64,000 bases of DNA from Actinoplanes italicus (GCF_003001815.1 NZ_PVMZ01000009.1:186001-250000), one strand, 5' to 3'. Positions 9,093 to 17,867 are shown, numbered from the stretch's first letter. Translations and numbers: made by a program. Notes: generated from the sequence alone by a model not told the origin.

Positions 9093-10610
9093 ATGGTGCG
9101 TGCCGGGCGTACGGTCAACGTGGCCTTCGTCTTTCTCGCCGCGGTGTTCGCCGTCGGATACCTGCTCGGAAGCGTGCCGGTCCGGACCGGGCTGATGCTG
9201 CTCTCCGGGATCCTCGCGGCCGTGGCGATCGCGGCCGGCATGCGCTGGCACCGGGTGACCGACCAGCGGCCGTGGGTGCTGGTGATCATCGCGTTGCTGC
9301 TGCTCACGGTGGGCAATGCCGGCTGGTTCATGGCCGCGCTGCTGCGTGACGGCGGCACCCCGCCGGACGTGCTGGTGGTGCCTCCGCAGCTCGGCGGCTA
9401 CGTGTTCATGCTGGCCGCGAGCCTGATGATCGTGATCCGGCACGCACCCCGCGACGCCGGGGGCACGATCGACGCCGCGGTGTGGGGTGTGGCGCTGGCC
9501 GCACCGGCGTGGGAGTTCCTGTTCCGGCCGAACCTGCTGCGCGGCGGCATGGGGATCGCCGGACAGTTCCTGGTGCTGACCCAGCTGCTGGTGCTGCTCG
9601 GCATCTGCGGCGCCCTGCTGCGGGTGGCCCGCGCCAGTTCCGCGAGCCGGACCTGCCTGAACTACCTGTTCGCGTCGCTCGGCCTCACCATCCTGGGCAC
9701 CGCCATCGTCAACATGGGGCCGGCCACCGGTGAGGCGGGGTCGCTGCCGGCGCTCTGCTTCGCGATCGGCTACCTGAGCCTCGGTGCGGCCGGGATGCAC
9801 CCGAGCGTCAAACACCTCAGCGAGCCGGTCACCCGTCTCGGCGGGCCGATCCCGAAGATGCGTCTCGGCATGCTCGGTTCGGCCCTCGTGCTGATCCCGG
9901 TCTGCGGTGGTCTCGGCCAGCTGCTCGGGCAGCCCGCCGACGGGCTGCTGCTCACCGTCGCGCCGCTGCTCAGCATCCCGCTGGTGCTGGTCCGGATCAG
10001 CCGGCTCAAGCACGCCCTGCTCTACCAGGCCACCCACGACGAGCTGACCGGCCTGGTCAACCGGCGCCGGCTGTTCACCGAGATGCACAAGGCGATCGCC
10101 GCCCATGCCGGCGGCGCTCCCGGAGATCTGGCGCTGATCTACTGCGACCTCAACGGCTTCAAACCGATCAACGATGAGTACGGCCATGAGGCGGGCGACG
10201 CGATACTGCGCGCCACCGCCACGCGGATCAGCGACGCGGTCCGGCCCGGGGACGTGGTGGCCCGGATCGGTGGCGACGAGTTCCTGATCTTCGGAGCGGA
10301 GGCGGACGACGCCACGGTACGGGCCATCGGCGACCGGGTGGCGCGGTCCATCGCCGCGCCCGTCACCTGGAACGGGCAGACGCTCCAGGTGACGGCCGCG
10401 GTGGGCACCGTCACCTGGACCGAGCGTCGCCTCGTCGCGCCGGACGATCTGCTCGCGCGGGCCGACGAGCGCATGTACGCCGACAAGCGCTCCCGGTCAG
10501 CGCAGCGCGGGCAGCACCTTCGCGCCGAACGTCTCGATGAACGGCATCAGGTCCTGCCCCACGTGGTGCAGGTAGATGCGGTCGAAGCCGAGAGCGGCAT
10601 AGCCTCGTAG
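9093..10610 (+). CDS. Membrane diguanylate cyclase (multi-TM plus GGDEF)
   Basis: A 505-residue protein made of about eight hydrophobic helices (residues 8-300) and a C-terminal GGDEF domain. The active-site motif is intact (RIGGDEFLIF), and RPGD five residues before it is an RxxD inhibitory I-site, so it should make cyclic di-GMP from two GTP with product inhibition. ATG 9093 is chosen because the hydrophobic segments begin just after it; GTG 9096 is an alternative. There is no recognisable sensory domain other than the membrane part. The last 38 residues are basic, unlike normal GGDEF ends, and are encoded antisense to the end of the convergent luciferase-like gene (114-bp overlap). Confidence 0.85.
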   Translation: MVRAGRTVNVAFVFLAAVFAVGYLLGSVPVRTGLMLLSGILAAVAIAAGMRWHRVTDQRPWVLVIIALLLLTVGNAGWFMAALLRDGGTPPDVLVVPPQLGGYVFMLAASLMIVIRHAPRDAGGTIDAAVWGVALAAPAWEFLFRPNLLRGGMGIAGQFLVLTQLLVLLGICGALLRVARASSASRTCLNYLFASLGLTILGTAIVNMGPATGEAGSLPALCFAIGYLSLGAAGMHPSVKHLSEPVTRLGGPIPKMRLGMLGSALVLIPVCGGLGQLLGQPADGLLLTVAPLLSIPLVLVRISRLKHALLYQATHDELTGLVNRRRLFTEMHKAIAAHAGGAPGDLALIYCDLNGFKPINDEYGHEAGDAILRATATRISDAVRPGDVVARIGGDEFLIFGAEADDATVRAIGDRVARSIAAPVTWNGQTLQVTAAVGTVTWTERRLVAPDDLLARADERMYADKRSRSAQRGQHLRAERLDERHQVLPHVVQVDAVEAESGIAS

Positions 10611-11453
10611 CCGTTGCACGTGCTCCTCCAGGTCGGCGGAGATGTTCACGACCTTCGCCACCTGCTCGACCGTGACATTTTCGGACACGACGTCGAACTC
10701 CTCGGCGGTCGCCAGGTCCCAGCAGACCGGCGGGGCGAAGATGTTGCCGCGCCACTGGTCGTACGCGATCTCCTCGGCCTGCTGCTGGGTCGGCGCCCAG
10801 CTCAGGTGCACCTGCAGGCAGATCGGACCGCGGCCACCGGCTCCCCGGTAAGCGTCGATCATCGCGCGCAGGTGGTCCTCGGGCGCGTTGACGGTGGCCA
10901 GGCCGTCGGCCCACTCGGCGCACCAGCGGGCCGTCTCGACGCTGACCGCGGCGCCGATCAGGGGCGGGGTCACCTCGGGACGTGTCCAGAGCCGGGCCCG
11001 GTCGACGGTGACCAGGCCGTCGCGGGACACCTGTTCGCCGGCCAGCAGGTCACGGATGACCTCGACGGACTCGCGCAGGCGGGCGTTGCGGACCTCCTTG
11101 CGCGGCCACTTGCCGCCGGTGATGTGCTCGTTGCTGAACTCGCCGGAGCCGAGCGCCACCCAGAAGCGGTCCGGGAACATGTCTCCCAGGGTGCCGATCG
11201 CCTGCGCGATGATCGCCGGGTGGTAGCGCTGGCCCGGTGCGTTCACCACGCCGAAGCTCAGGTTCGTGGCCTGCAGGGCCGCGCCGAGCCAGGACCAGGC
11301 GAAGCCCGACTGGCCCTGGCGGGCGCTCCATGGCGAGAAATGGTCGGAACACATGGCGGCCTCGAACCCGGCGCGCTCGGCCGCGATCATCGCGTCCAGG
11401 AGCACGCCAGGCCGGATCTGCTCGTGCGATGCGTGGATGCCGTACTGCGTCAT
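10497..11453 (-). CDS. LLM-class flavin/F420-type oxidoreductase
   Basis: A 318-residue luciferase-like TIM barrel. The MCSDHFSPWSARQGQSGFAWSWLGAA region and the FWVALGSGEFSNEHITG segment match the branch that includes F420-dependent glucose-6-phosphate dehydrogenase relatives and the so-called non-F420 flavinoid subfamily. Members reduce or oxidise small substrates with F420 or FMN. The cofactor cannot be settled from sequence alone. The gene is monocistronic, convergent with the diguanylate cyclase gene (overlap 10497-10610), and starts 19 bases from the stop of the copper lipoprotein gene on the same strand, so the two could be co-transcribed. Confident about family, not about substrate. 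Confidence 0.85.
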   Translation of the reverse strand: MTQYGIHASHEQIRPGVLLDAMIAAERAGFEAAMCSDHFSPWSARQGQSGFAWSWLGAALQATNLSFGVVNAPGQRYHPAIIAQAIGTLGDMFPDRFWVALGSGEFSNEHITGGKWPRKEVRNARLRESVEVIRDLLAGEQVSRDGLVTVDRARLWTRPEVTPPLIGAAVSVETARWCAEWADGLATVNAPEDHLRAMIDAYRGAGGRGPICLQVHLSWAPTQQQAEEIAYDQWRGNIFAPPVCWDLATAEEFDVVSENVTVEQVAKVVNISADLEEHVQRLRGYAALGFDRIYLHHVGQDLMPFIETFGAKVLPALR

Positions 11454-11471
11454 GACATCCCGCTTTACCCA

Positions 11472-12632
11472 CTACTCGCTCGCGACGACCAGGATTCCGA
11501 GACACATCTCGTCGCTGGTGCCCTCACCCCACACGACGTACCGGGAGGGCAGCTTCTGCAGCTGTGGCAGCTGCTTGCGCAGCGTCGCGTCGTGGGTGCA
11601 GGTCACCCGTACCGTATCGCCCTTGGCGATCTTGACGGGTTTGGCCAGGGGAAGCAGCGCCTGGTTGTCGAAGTTGTACTGCGGCACGTCGAGCAGGGTC
11701 TGCGCCTTCGGTGTGCCGGGGTTCAGCTCGACCTTGATCGCCCGGCCGAGCAGATGCATGTGCCCGGCCGCCATGTGCACCGTGCCGCCCTGCTCGATCG
11801 GCTGGTCACAGGACTGGGTGTTGCCGGCCTTCGGCGTGCCACCGGCGTTGCACCACTGGTTGAGCTGGTTGACCGTCTCCACGGACTCGGCGCCGAACCG
11901 CTTGCCGACGTCTGCGACCGCGGTGGCCCGGTCGCAGAGCGGCCCGCTGCCGCCCGGCTCGCACGGCAGCTCGATCGGGGCCATCACCAGGCCGGTCTCC
12001 AGCGGCTTGAGGCTCGGCGCGGCGGAGATGCGCATCTGCATGCCGGACGCGTCCGAACCGGGGCCGCCGTCGCCGGAACCGAGCAGGTTGTAGTGCACCT
12101 GCATGACGAGCTTGCTGCCGGGCGGCATCTCGAAGCCGTAGCCGGACGGCATCAGGGTCTCGCCCGCGCCGGGCGCCCAGTGCGCGACCCAGGCGGTCTG
12201 TCCCTGCACGCCGCTGTCACCGAAGCAGGTCCAGCCCTCCCCGGTCGCCTCGGCGTCCACCTTCTCGGCGGCCTTGGCCTGCTCGGGGTCGAGCCGGTAG
12301 AAGATCGCGTGGTGCACGATGGCCGCGTTCTGCGGCAGGAACTGGCTGCCGGTGAGATAGGCGGCCTCGGTCAGTTTCGGGTCGACGAGGAAGCACCGGT
12401 ACTCGTCGGTGCCGCCGTTCGGCGCGGCCGGGGTGTACGGCGTCGACAGCCCCACCTCGACGAACCGCTCACCCTCGCGTAGCGGGCTGGCCGGCGGTGC
12501 CGAACCGGCGCTGTGACCGGTGTGCGGGCTGGTGGGCGGTGGCGCCGCGACCGGTGCCGGATCCTTGGCGCACGCGGCCAGGAACAGCACGGCGGCGAGG
12601 GCGGCGGCGGTAGCGGGACGGGCGAACCTCAT
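11472..12632 (-). CDS. PHM/DBM-like copper type II monooxygenase lipoprotein
   Basis: A 386-residue lipoprotein (signal peptide ending in FLAAC). The fold is that of ascorbate-dependent type II copper monooxygenases, the eukaryotic peptidylglycine alpha-hydroxylating and dopamine beta-monooxygenases. All six copper ligands can be placed: His-His in AIVHHAIFY and His in MQVHYN for the first copper; HxH in GHMHLLG and Met in SDEMCLGIL for the second. Conserved Cys residues (YRCF, WTCF, PLCD, QWCN) suggest structural disulfides. ATG 12632 is chosen over an ATG eight codons upstream because GGGGAGG sits just before it. The bacterial substrate is unknown. It probably works outside the membrane. 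Confidence 0.85.
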   Translation of the reverse strand: MRFARPATAAALAAVLFLAACAKDPAPVAAPPPTSPHTGHSAGSAPPASPLREGERFVEVGLSTPYTPAAPNGGTDEYRCFLVDPKLTEAAYLTGSQFLPQNAAIVHHAIFYRLDPEQAKAAEKVDAEATGEGWTCFGDSGVQGQTAWVAHWAPGAGETLMPSGYGFEMPPGSKLVMQVHYNLLGSGDGGPGSDASGMQMRISAAPSLKPLETGLVMAPIELPCEPGGSGPLCDRATAVADVGKRFGAESVETVNQLNQWCNAGGTPKAGNTQSCDQPIEQGGTVHMAAGHMHLLGRAIKVELNPGTPKAQTLLDVPQYNFDNQALLPLAKPVKIAKGDTVRVTCTHDATLRKQLPQLQKLPSRYVVWGEGTSDEMCLGILVVASE

Positions 12633-12745
12633 GCTGGCCTCCCCAGGGCCGGACAATGGACCGCCTCATCCTCCCAACCGCCGCCCACGGCGGCATATCA
12701 GTGGTAACCCGGACGAGACCCTACGAATGGATCTTCAGGGTCGTA

Positions 12746-13243
12746 TCAGGGTCCCGTCGATCCGGTCAGCGTCGGCTCGGGCGCGGGCTCGGCCGGCACC
12801 ACGTTCTCGACCATCGACGGCGGCGAGCCACTGTCGCGCGCCAGGGTGAAGGCGCCGGCGCAGAACGCGAGCAGCACGAAGGCGGCCACCACGGCGAGCA
12901 CCACCCAGAGCGCCGTCCGCTTCGGCTGCCGCGCGGGCTGCACCGCGGGAGGGTACGGACTTGCCGGGGGGTACGGACTTGCCGGGGGGTACGGCGCGGT
13001 CGGTGGCACCCGGGGCAGGTCGGTCTGTGTATCGGCGGCGGCCACGATGCTCTCCGGGTCGCCGAGACGGTCCAGGATCGTGCGGACCTCGGCCTCGGTC
13101 TGCGCCTCCGACTCGGCCCGGGCGATCTCGATGTGCTCGCGCAGGTCGGCGATCAGCTCCTCGCGACGCCCGGCCGGCAGCCGGCTCGCGGCCCGCTCCA
13201 CCCGCGCCAGGTAGGCGGCGACGAGTTCGTCGGTCTGGGTCAT
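12746..13243 (-). CDS. HAAS-domain membrane protein (PadR partner)
   Basis: A 165-residue protein. Residues 1-70 resemble the HAAS/DUF1700 helical signalling domain (RLPAGRREELIADLREHIE, then DRLGDPESIV). A Pro-rich linker follows with the hexapeptide repeat SPYPPA, encoded by an 18-bp tandem repeat near 12948-13000. One transmembrane helix (about 112-135) and a short outer tail complete it. HAAS proteins are typically encoded directly after a PadR regulator and are thought to help sense membrane stress or control transport. Here the ATG begins one base after the PadR stop codon, so the two are translationally coupled. Confidence 0.85.
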   Translation of the reverse strand: MTQTDELVAAYLARVERAASRLPAGRREELIADLREHIEIARAESEAQTEAEVRTILDRLGDPESIVAAADTQTDLPRVPPTAPYPPASPYPPASPYPPAVQPARQPKRTALWVVLAVVAAFVLLAFCAGAFTLARDSGSPPSMVENVVPAEPAPEPTLTGSTGP

Positions 13244-13244
13244 C

Positions 13245-13583
13245 TCAGAGCTCCGTTCCGAGGATGCGGTCGACGCCGCTGCGAAAGACGACCCACTCGG
13301 TGCGGAAGTGGGTGAGAGCCGCCTCGCCGTCCGGAGTGAGGGTGTAGTAGCGACGGGGAGGACCGGCCGGAGCCTCGCGCCAGGTGGTCGCGATCCGGCC
13401 GTTGCGCCGCAGTCGGGAGAGCAACGGATACATCGTGCCCTCGCTGGTGGTCATGCCGAGGCCGGTGCTGAGTTGCTGGACCAGCTCGACGCCGTAGAGC
13501 TCGCGCTTGTCGAGAAGCGCGAGCACGCAGTACTCGATGGTGCCCCGGCGCAGGGCCGTGGTCAGTGCCGCATCGTCGCTCAC
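13245..13583 (-). CDS. PadR-family transcriptional regulator
   Basis: A 112-residue winged-helix repressor starting at GTG 13583. The core RRGTIEYCVLALLDKRELYGVELVQQL and TSEGTMYPLLSRLRRNGRI segments are the PadR DNA-binding domain, and RRYYTLTPDGEAAL is the wing. Longer in-frame starts to 13652 exist, but they would run through the palindromes at 13590-13610, which are better explained as its operator. It is the first gene of a two-gene operon with the HAAS protein. PadR proteins are usually autorepressed and released by small ligands or membrane stress. Confidence 0.88.
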   Translation of the reverse strand: MSDDAALTTALRRGTIEYCVLALLDKRELYGVELVQQLSTGLGMTTSEGTMYPLLSRLRRNGRIATTWREAPAGPPRRYYTLTPDGEAALTHFRTEWVVFRSGVDRILGTEL

Positions 13584-13589
13584 GCCCAC

Positions 13590-13610
13590 AAGGTACCTTG
13601 CGTCGCAAGG
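13590..13610 (-). promoter_or_regulatory. Palindromic operator for the PadR-HAAS operon
   Basis: CCTTGCGTCGCAAGG (13596-13610) is a 15-bp palindrome, and AAGGTACCTT (13590-13599) is a second, overlapping one. They lie 7-27 bases upstream of the PadR GTG. Tandem overlapping palindromes are typical of PadR autoregulatory sites. No convincing ribosome-binding site separates them from the start. Confidence 0.55.
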
Positions 13611-13656
13611 GATAGGCAAACGAAAAGGGGGCCGCTCCGGCGGCCCCCTCAACTGA

Positions 13657-15099
13657 TCAGCTGGTGATGCGGAAAGTGGCGTCGGAGCGCTCGGTCGCGG
13701 TGCTGATCGGGTCGATCCGCAGCAGGTAGTTGTAGTGCCGCAGGTAACGGGTCGGATAGTTGTACGACTGGAACGACGACCAGGAACTGTCGGCCAGCCC
13801 GGCCACCTGCTTGAACGTCGCGTCGCCGGCGAACGTCGAGGTGCCGTCGTTCGGCGCGAGCACCAGGTCGTAGCCGTAGTGGCGCAGGTAGTTGCCCGGG
13901 AAGTTGACCGACTCGAACGACACGTACCCGGAGTTGTTCGCCAGGCCGGGAACCAGCCGGAACTGGGCGTCCTGGGCCGGACTCACGTTCGCGTCGATGC
14001 GCACGTCCATGTTGACGTGCCGGACGTAGCGGGTCTGGTTGTTGTACGACTGCAGCCGGTTGATCGGCGCGCTCGCACCCCACTTCGCCAGCACCCGGCT
14101 CTCCTCGGCGGCGGTCAGGTTCAGGATCGACCCGTGCCGCTTCTTCGTGCTGCCGAGGCTGTAGTCGCTGCGGGTGGCGAAGTTCGCGGTGCTGCCCAGG
14201 TTGGTCGAGCGCACCGGCATGTAACCGCGGCCGGTCGCGTACTGGTCGACCCACAGGTGCCACTCGTTGGTGCCGTTGGTCTGTGCCCACATCGGGCCCT
14301 CGACCACGTTGCCGCCGGTGGCGCCGTTGGAGATGCCGAGGTGCTGCAGGTCGCCGATCCGGGTCCAGCTGCCGAGGATCGAGTTGCTGCCCTCGACGGT
14401 GATCTGCCCGTCGGCCGACGCCCGGTAGTAGCGGTAGCCGCCCAGGCTGTTCGCCACCTCGATGATCTGGGTGTCGATGATGCCCTGGCCGGATCCCCGG
14501 TCGATGTAGAGCTGCGGGGCGGTCACGGTACGGAAATCGCTGGTCCGGACATACCAGATGCGGTGCTTGGTGACGCCGTTGAGAGCCGAGTTGGTGGCCC
14601 AGTAGATGACGTAGTCGCCGGTGGCCGGGTTCCAGATCGCCTCGGGCGCCCACGCGTCACCGGCGCCGGAGATGCCGCCGGCCACGTTGATCAGCCGGGG
14701 CGCCGACCAGTTGACCAGGTCGCTGGACTCCCACACGACCAGGCTCTTGCTGCCCTTGGTGGACGCGTCGCCCCACGAGGTGCCGCTGGCGATCCGCAGG
14801 TCGGTCGCGATGATCCAGTACTTGTCGCCGCCGGGGGAGCGGACGATGGCGGGGTCGCGGACGCCCTTGGTGCCGACGGTGGACAGCAGCACCGGGCCGC
14901 CGTTGTTGAGGTCGGTCCAGTTGCGGCCGTTCTTGCTGTGGGCGAGATAGATCTGTTCACCCTGGCTCTGCTCCCCGATGAAGTGGGCCATCAGGTAGCC
15001 GGTGAACGGGTCGAGGGCGCTGGCCGGGGCGGCCAGGCCGGCGATGAAGAGGACGAAGGTGGCCAGGAACGCGCTGGTGCGACTGAGGACTCGGGGCAT
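13657..15099 (-). CDS. Secreted GH43 arabinan-active enzyme with AbfB domain
   Basis: A 480-residue secreted protein: signal peptide to about residue 28 (ending ASA), a five-bladed GH43 propeller (about 30-335) and a C-terminal AbfB beta-trefoil (about 338-480) with repeats of SYNYPTRYLRHYN type. Candidate catalytic residues are Asp in GVRDPAIV, Asp in IIDTQIIE and Glu in VVEGPMW. GH43 enzymes of this kind act on alpha-L-arabinofuranosyl linkages. The catalytic domain is clearly paralogous to the first GH43 module of the 1622-residue protein at 41163. ATG 15099 is used rather than 15174, because the upstream stretch contains a LacI-type palindrome. Confidence 0.88.
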   Translation of the reverse strand: MPRVLSRTSAFLATFVLFIAGLAAPASALDPFTGYLMAHFIGEQSQGEQIYLAHSKNGRNWTDLNNGGPVLLSTVGTKGVRDPAIVRSPGGDKYWIIATDLRIASGTSWGDASTKGSKSLVVWESSDLVNWSAPRLINVAGGISGAGDAWAPEAIWNPATGDYVIYWATNSALNGVTKHRIWYVRTSDFRTVTAPQLYIDRGSGQGIIDTQIIEVANSLGGYRYYRASADGQITVEGSNSILGSWTRIGDLQHLGISNGATGGNVVEGPMWAQTNGTNEWHLWVDQYATGRGYMPVRSTNLGSTANFATRSDYSLGSTKKRHGSILNLTAAEESRVLAKWGASAPINRLQSYNNQTRYVRHVNMDVRIDANVSPAQDAQFRLVPGLANNSGYVSFESVNFPGNYLRHYGYDLVLAPNDGTSTFAGDATFKQVAGLADSSWSSFQSYNYPTRYLRHYNYLLRIDPISTATERSDATFRITS

Positions 15100-15111
15100 C
15101 GAAACTCCGAT

Positions 15112-15125
15112 TGTTAGCGCTAACG
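15112..15125 (-). promoter_or_regulatory. LacI-type operator upstream of GH43-AbfB
   Basis: TGTTAGCGCTAACG, with the perfect 12-bp palindrome GTTAGCGCTAAC at 15113-15124, lies 13-26 bases before the GH43 start. LacI-family sites are even-spaced palindromes with a central CG like this one. Closely related sites are at 46104-46117 and 18844-18857. Confidence 0.65.
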
Positions 15126-15190
15126 CTCGTGGGGGAATGTTTCGAAGTGTTGATGCCCGTAACTTTCTTGTCAACCACCGGATTTGTTGT

Positions 15191-15235
15191 ACCGCTGTCT
15201 CAACGCCGTTCAGGCTGCGGTGAGAGGCAGCCGGT
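15191..15235 (-). terminator. Imperfect hairpin after the serine dehydratase gene
   Basis: ACC-GCTG-TCTCA at 15191-15202 pairs with TGAGA-GG-CAGC-CGGT at 15221-15235, with a GG bulge and one extra C. It lies just past the stop of the minus-strand serine dehydratase gene and before the GH43 promoter. Its arms resemble the hairpin at 4522-4576. Confidence 0.5.
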
Positions 15236-15243
15236 GCAGGGCT

Positions 15244-16593
15244 TCAGCACTCGATGACGTTGACGGCCAGGCCGCCGCGCGCGGTCTCCTTGTACTTGTC
15301 CTTCATGTCGGCGCCGGTCTCCTTCATGGTCTTGATGACCTTGTCGAGGGAGACGTGGTGGCGGCCGTCGCCGCGCAGGGCCATGCGGGCGGCGGTGACG
15401 GCCTTGACGGCGGCCATGCCGTTGCGTTCGATGCACGGGATCTGGACGAGGCCGCCGACCGGGTCGCAGGTCAGGCCGAGGTTGTGTTCCATGCCGATCT
15501 CGGCGGCGTTCTCGACCTGCTCGGGAGTGCCGCCGAGCACCTCGGCGAGCCCGGCCGCGGCCATCGCGCACGCCGAACCGACCTCGCCCTGACAGCCCAC
15601 CTCGGCGCCCGAGATGCTCGCGTTGCGCTTGAACAGCAGGCCGATCGCACCGGCCGTGAGCAGGTAGCGGACCACGCCCTCCTTGTCCGCGCCCGGCACG
15701 AAGTCCAGGTAGTAGCGCAGCACGGCCGGGATGATCCCGGCGGCACCGTTCGTGGGGGCGGTCACCACCCGGCCGCCGGCCGCGTTCTCCTCGTTCACCG
15801 CCATGGCGTAGACGGTCAGCCACTCCATGGCGTGCGCCTCCGGGTTGCCCTCGGCGCGCAGCTGACGGGCCGTGGTCGCGGCACGGCGGCGCACCCGCAG
15901 GCCACCGGGGAGCACGCCCTCGGCGTCCAGGCCGGCGTCCACGCAGTCCCGCATGACCTGCCAGATGTCCAGCAGGCCGGATTTGATCTCCGATTCGGTA
16001 CGGTCGGCGCCCTCGTTGGCGAGCATGAGGCGGGAGATCGACAGTCCCGTGGCGTTCGCCCGTGCCAGCAGCTCGGCGGCCGTGGCGAACGGGTGTGCGA
16101 CAGGGGCGTGCTCACGCCGTACCACCGATATGTCCTTATCCACGATGAACCCGCCGCCGACCGAGAAGTAGGTCTTGGTGATCAGCTCGGTCCCGTCGGC
16201 GTCGAGCGCGGTGAACAGCATGCCGTTGGGGTGACCGGGAAGGGTCCGGCGCCGGTGCAGGACCAGGTCGACGCCGATCTCGCGCTCGCGCAGCAGCCGC
16301 AGCCGCCGGTCGGCGTGGATACGTGCGGCCCGCGCGTCCGCCATGACCACGTCCACCGTCTCGGGGGCGTCGCCCTCAAGCCCCAGGAGCACGGCCTTCG
16401 GCGTCCCGTGCCCATGGCCGGTGGCGCCGAGCGACCCGAACATCTCGGCCCGCACACTCTCCACCTGATCGTTTCCGGCCAGCAGCCCGGCGAAGAGCCG
16501 TGCCGCGCGCATCGGGCCGACGGTGTGTGAACTGGAGGGGCCGATACCGGCCGTGAACAGATCGAAGACGGAGACATGCTGCTCAGAGCTCAC
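15244..16593 (-). CDS. sdaA: L-serine ammonia-lyase, iron-sulfur, single-chain
   Basis: A 449-residue cytoplasmic enzyme that deaminates L-serine to pyruvate and ammonia. The N-terminal beta domain has the [19 protein letters not shown] signature. The alpha domain carries conserved cysteines in [18 protein letters not shown] and [18 protein letters not shown], which hold the oxygen-labile 4Fe-4S cluster. The C-terminal VNVIEC ends with the conserved terminal Cys that plugs the active site in the resting enzyme. The start is GTG 16593 with AAAGGAG upstream. It is monocistronic, with a hairpin after its stop. Confidence 0.95.
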   Translation of the reverse strand: MSSEQHVSVFDLFTAGIGPSSSHTVGPMRAARLFAGLLAGNDQVESVRAEMFGSLGATGHGHGTPKAVLLGLEGDAPETVDVVMADARAARIHADRRLRLLREREIGVDLVLHRRRTLPGHPNGMLFTALDADGTELITKTYFSVGGGFIVDKDISVVRREHAPVAHPFATAAELLARANATGLSISRLMLANEGADRTESEIKSGLLDIWQVMRDCVDAGLDAEGVLPGGLRVRRRAATTARQLRAEGNPEAHAMEWLTVYAMAVNEENAAGGRVVTAPTNGAAGIIPAVLRYYLDFVPGADKEGVVRYLLTAGAIGLLFKRNASISGAEVGCQGEVGSACAMAAAGLAEVLGGTPEQVENAAEIGMEHNLGLTCDPVGGLVQIPCIERNGMAAVKAVTAARMALRGDGRHHVSLDKVIKTMKETGADMKDKYKETARGGLAVNVIEC

Positions 16594-16673
16594 GATGCAC
16601 TCCTTTGTGCGCCGACGGCCGGGGGATGCCGATGGGAGTGGTTACGTGAGCGACGGGTCGGCGGTTCAGCGAC

Positions 16674-16701
16674 TTGACCCTATGTAGAGTTCCGATAGAG
16701 T
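16674..16701 (+). promoter_or_regulatory. Promoter for leaderless PadR-like gene
   Basis: TTGACC (16674-16679) and TAGAGT (16696-16701) are spaced by 16 bp, and the ATG follows at 16708, so the mRNA is probably leaderless. TAGAGT occurs twice as a direct repeat (16685-16690 and 16696-16701), and CTAT/ATAG flank the spacer. These repeats could be the autoregulatory site. Confidence 0.55.
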
Positions 16702-16707
16702 GGCCGG

Positions 16708-17022
16708 ATGCGGATCACGATCCCGACGGCGCGGATTCTCGCCGCACTGCTCGCCGAGCCCGACGCGGACCGGTACGGCCTGGAGCTGATGCAGGCGACC
16801 GGCCTGGCCAGCGGCAGCCTCTACCCGATCCTGCACCGTCTCCAGGGCGCCGGCTGGGTCGAGGCCCGCTGGGAGCAGGTCGACCCGGCAGCCGAGGGGC
16901 GGCCCGCCCGCCGGTTCTACCGCCTCACCGCCGACGGCGTCGTCAATGCCCGCCAGGCACTCGCCAAGCTCCGCGCCCAGACCGCGATCCCCGGCGCGTC
17001 CCCGCAGGTCAATCCGGCCTAG
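16708..17022 (+). CDS. Small PadR-like winged-helix regulator
   Basis: A 104-residue DNA-binding protein. The winged helix is visible in TARILAALLAEPDADRYGLELM, SGSLYPILHRLQGAGWVEARWE and the wing ARRFYRLTADGVVNAR. It lacks the long C-terminal dimerisation helix of larger PadR proteins, as in the PadR-s2 group. It overlaps the convergent glycosyltransferase gene by 4 bp. There is no obvious target other than itself. It is divergent from the serine dehydratase gene with about 115 bp between the starts, so regulation of that gene is possible. Confidence 0.85.
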   Translation: MRITIPTARILAALLAEPDADRYGLELMQATGLASGSLYPILHRLQGAGWVEARWEQVDPAAEGRPARRFYRLTADGVVNARQALAKLRAQTAIPGASPQVNPA

Positions 17023-17867
17023 GTGTCGCACACCCCGGACATCGGGTTCTTGCGGGCCATCACGACCGGCGACGCGTTCCGGCGCTGGTGGCTCGCGTGC
17101 TGCCAGCGCATGATCGGATACATTGCCAGCAGGAGGCGGGCGGTCATCCAGGCCCGGGCGTACGAGCCGCGCCGCAGCCGGCCGATGTGGCGGGCGTACC
17201 CCTGCTCGGTCATCAGCAGGTAGTGCCGGAACCCGGCGAAGTCACCCTTCACCCGCCGCGACGACGTCCCGGCCACCAGCCGCCGGGCGTACAGCACCGA
17301 GAAGCCACTCTCCCGCAGGTGCAGGCCGAGATCCAGATCCTCGTGGAACCGCTCGTCCGCGCAGAGCGTCGTGGCCACCGCCTGCCAGATCGGCCGCCGG
17401 ATCGCCATGTTCGCCCCGAAGATCCAGTCCAGCCGTCCGTTCGGCACCGTCCACATGCCGCGGATCAGGGCGTCACCCCGGGCCGCCACCCGCGGCATCA
17501 TCACGTCGTAGTAGCGGACCGGTCCGGTCGCGGCGTCCACCGACGGGTCGCCGAAGGTGGCCACCACCTCGGCCAGATAGCCCTCCGGCAGCCGGGTGTC
17601 CGCGTCGATCCGCACGATGATGTCACCGGTCGCCGCGTTCAGGCCGCGATTGCGGGCGTGCTGAACACCCTGCCGCTCCTCCTGCAGCACGATCACATCC
17701 GCCGCGAATTGGAGCAGTATCTCCGCCGTACGATCGGATGAATTGTTGTCGACGACGATCACCTCGTCGGCGGCCCGTGATTGTGCGAGAACGGCACGCA
17801 GGCAGGGGCCGATCATCGTTTCCTCGTTATATGCGGGAATGACTACAGAAATGCGCGGCCGGCCCAT
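17019..17867 (-). CDS. Family 2 glycosyltransferase
   Basis: A 282-residue GT-A fold enzyme. SVVIPAYNEE opens the nucleotide-sugar binding domain, VIVVDNNSSDRTAEI follows, and RIDADTRLP supplies the DxD metal-binding motif. EDLDLGLHLRESG carries the acceptor-side ED motif. A short hydrophobic stretch near residues 240-255 may touch the membrane, but there is no multi-helix tail. The substrate could be a lipid-linked or cell-envelope glycan; nothing nearby identifies it. It is monocistronic and convergent with the small PadR gene. Confidence 0.85.
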   Translation of the reverse strand: MGRPRISVVIPAYNEETMIGPCLRAVLAQSRAADEVIVVDNNSSDRTAEILLQFAADVIVLQEERQGVQHARNRGLNAATGDIIVRIDADTRLPEGYLAEVVATFGDPSVDAATGPVRYYDVMMPRVAARGDALIRGMWTVPNGRLDWIFGANMAIRRPIWQAVATTLCADERFHEDLDLGLHLRESGFSVLYARRLVAGTSSRRVKGDFAGFRHYLLMTEQGYARHIGRLRRGSYARAWMTARLLLAMYPIMRWQHASHQRRNASPVVMARKNPMSGVCDT

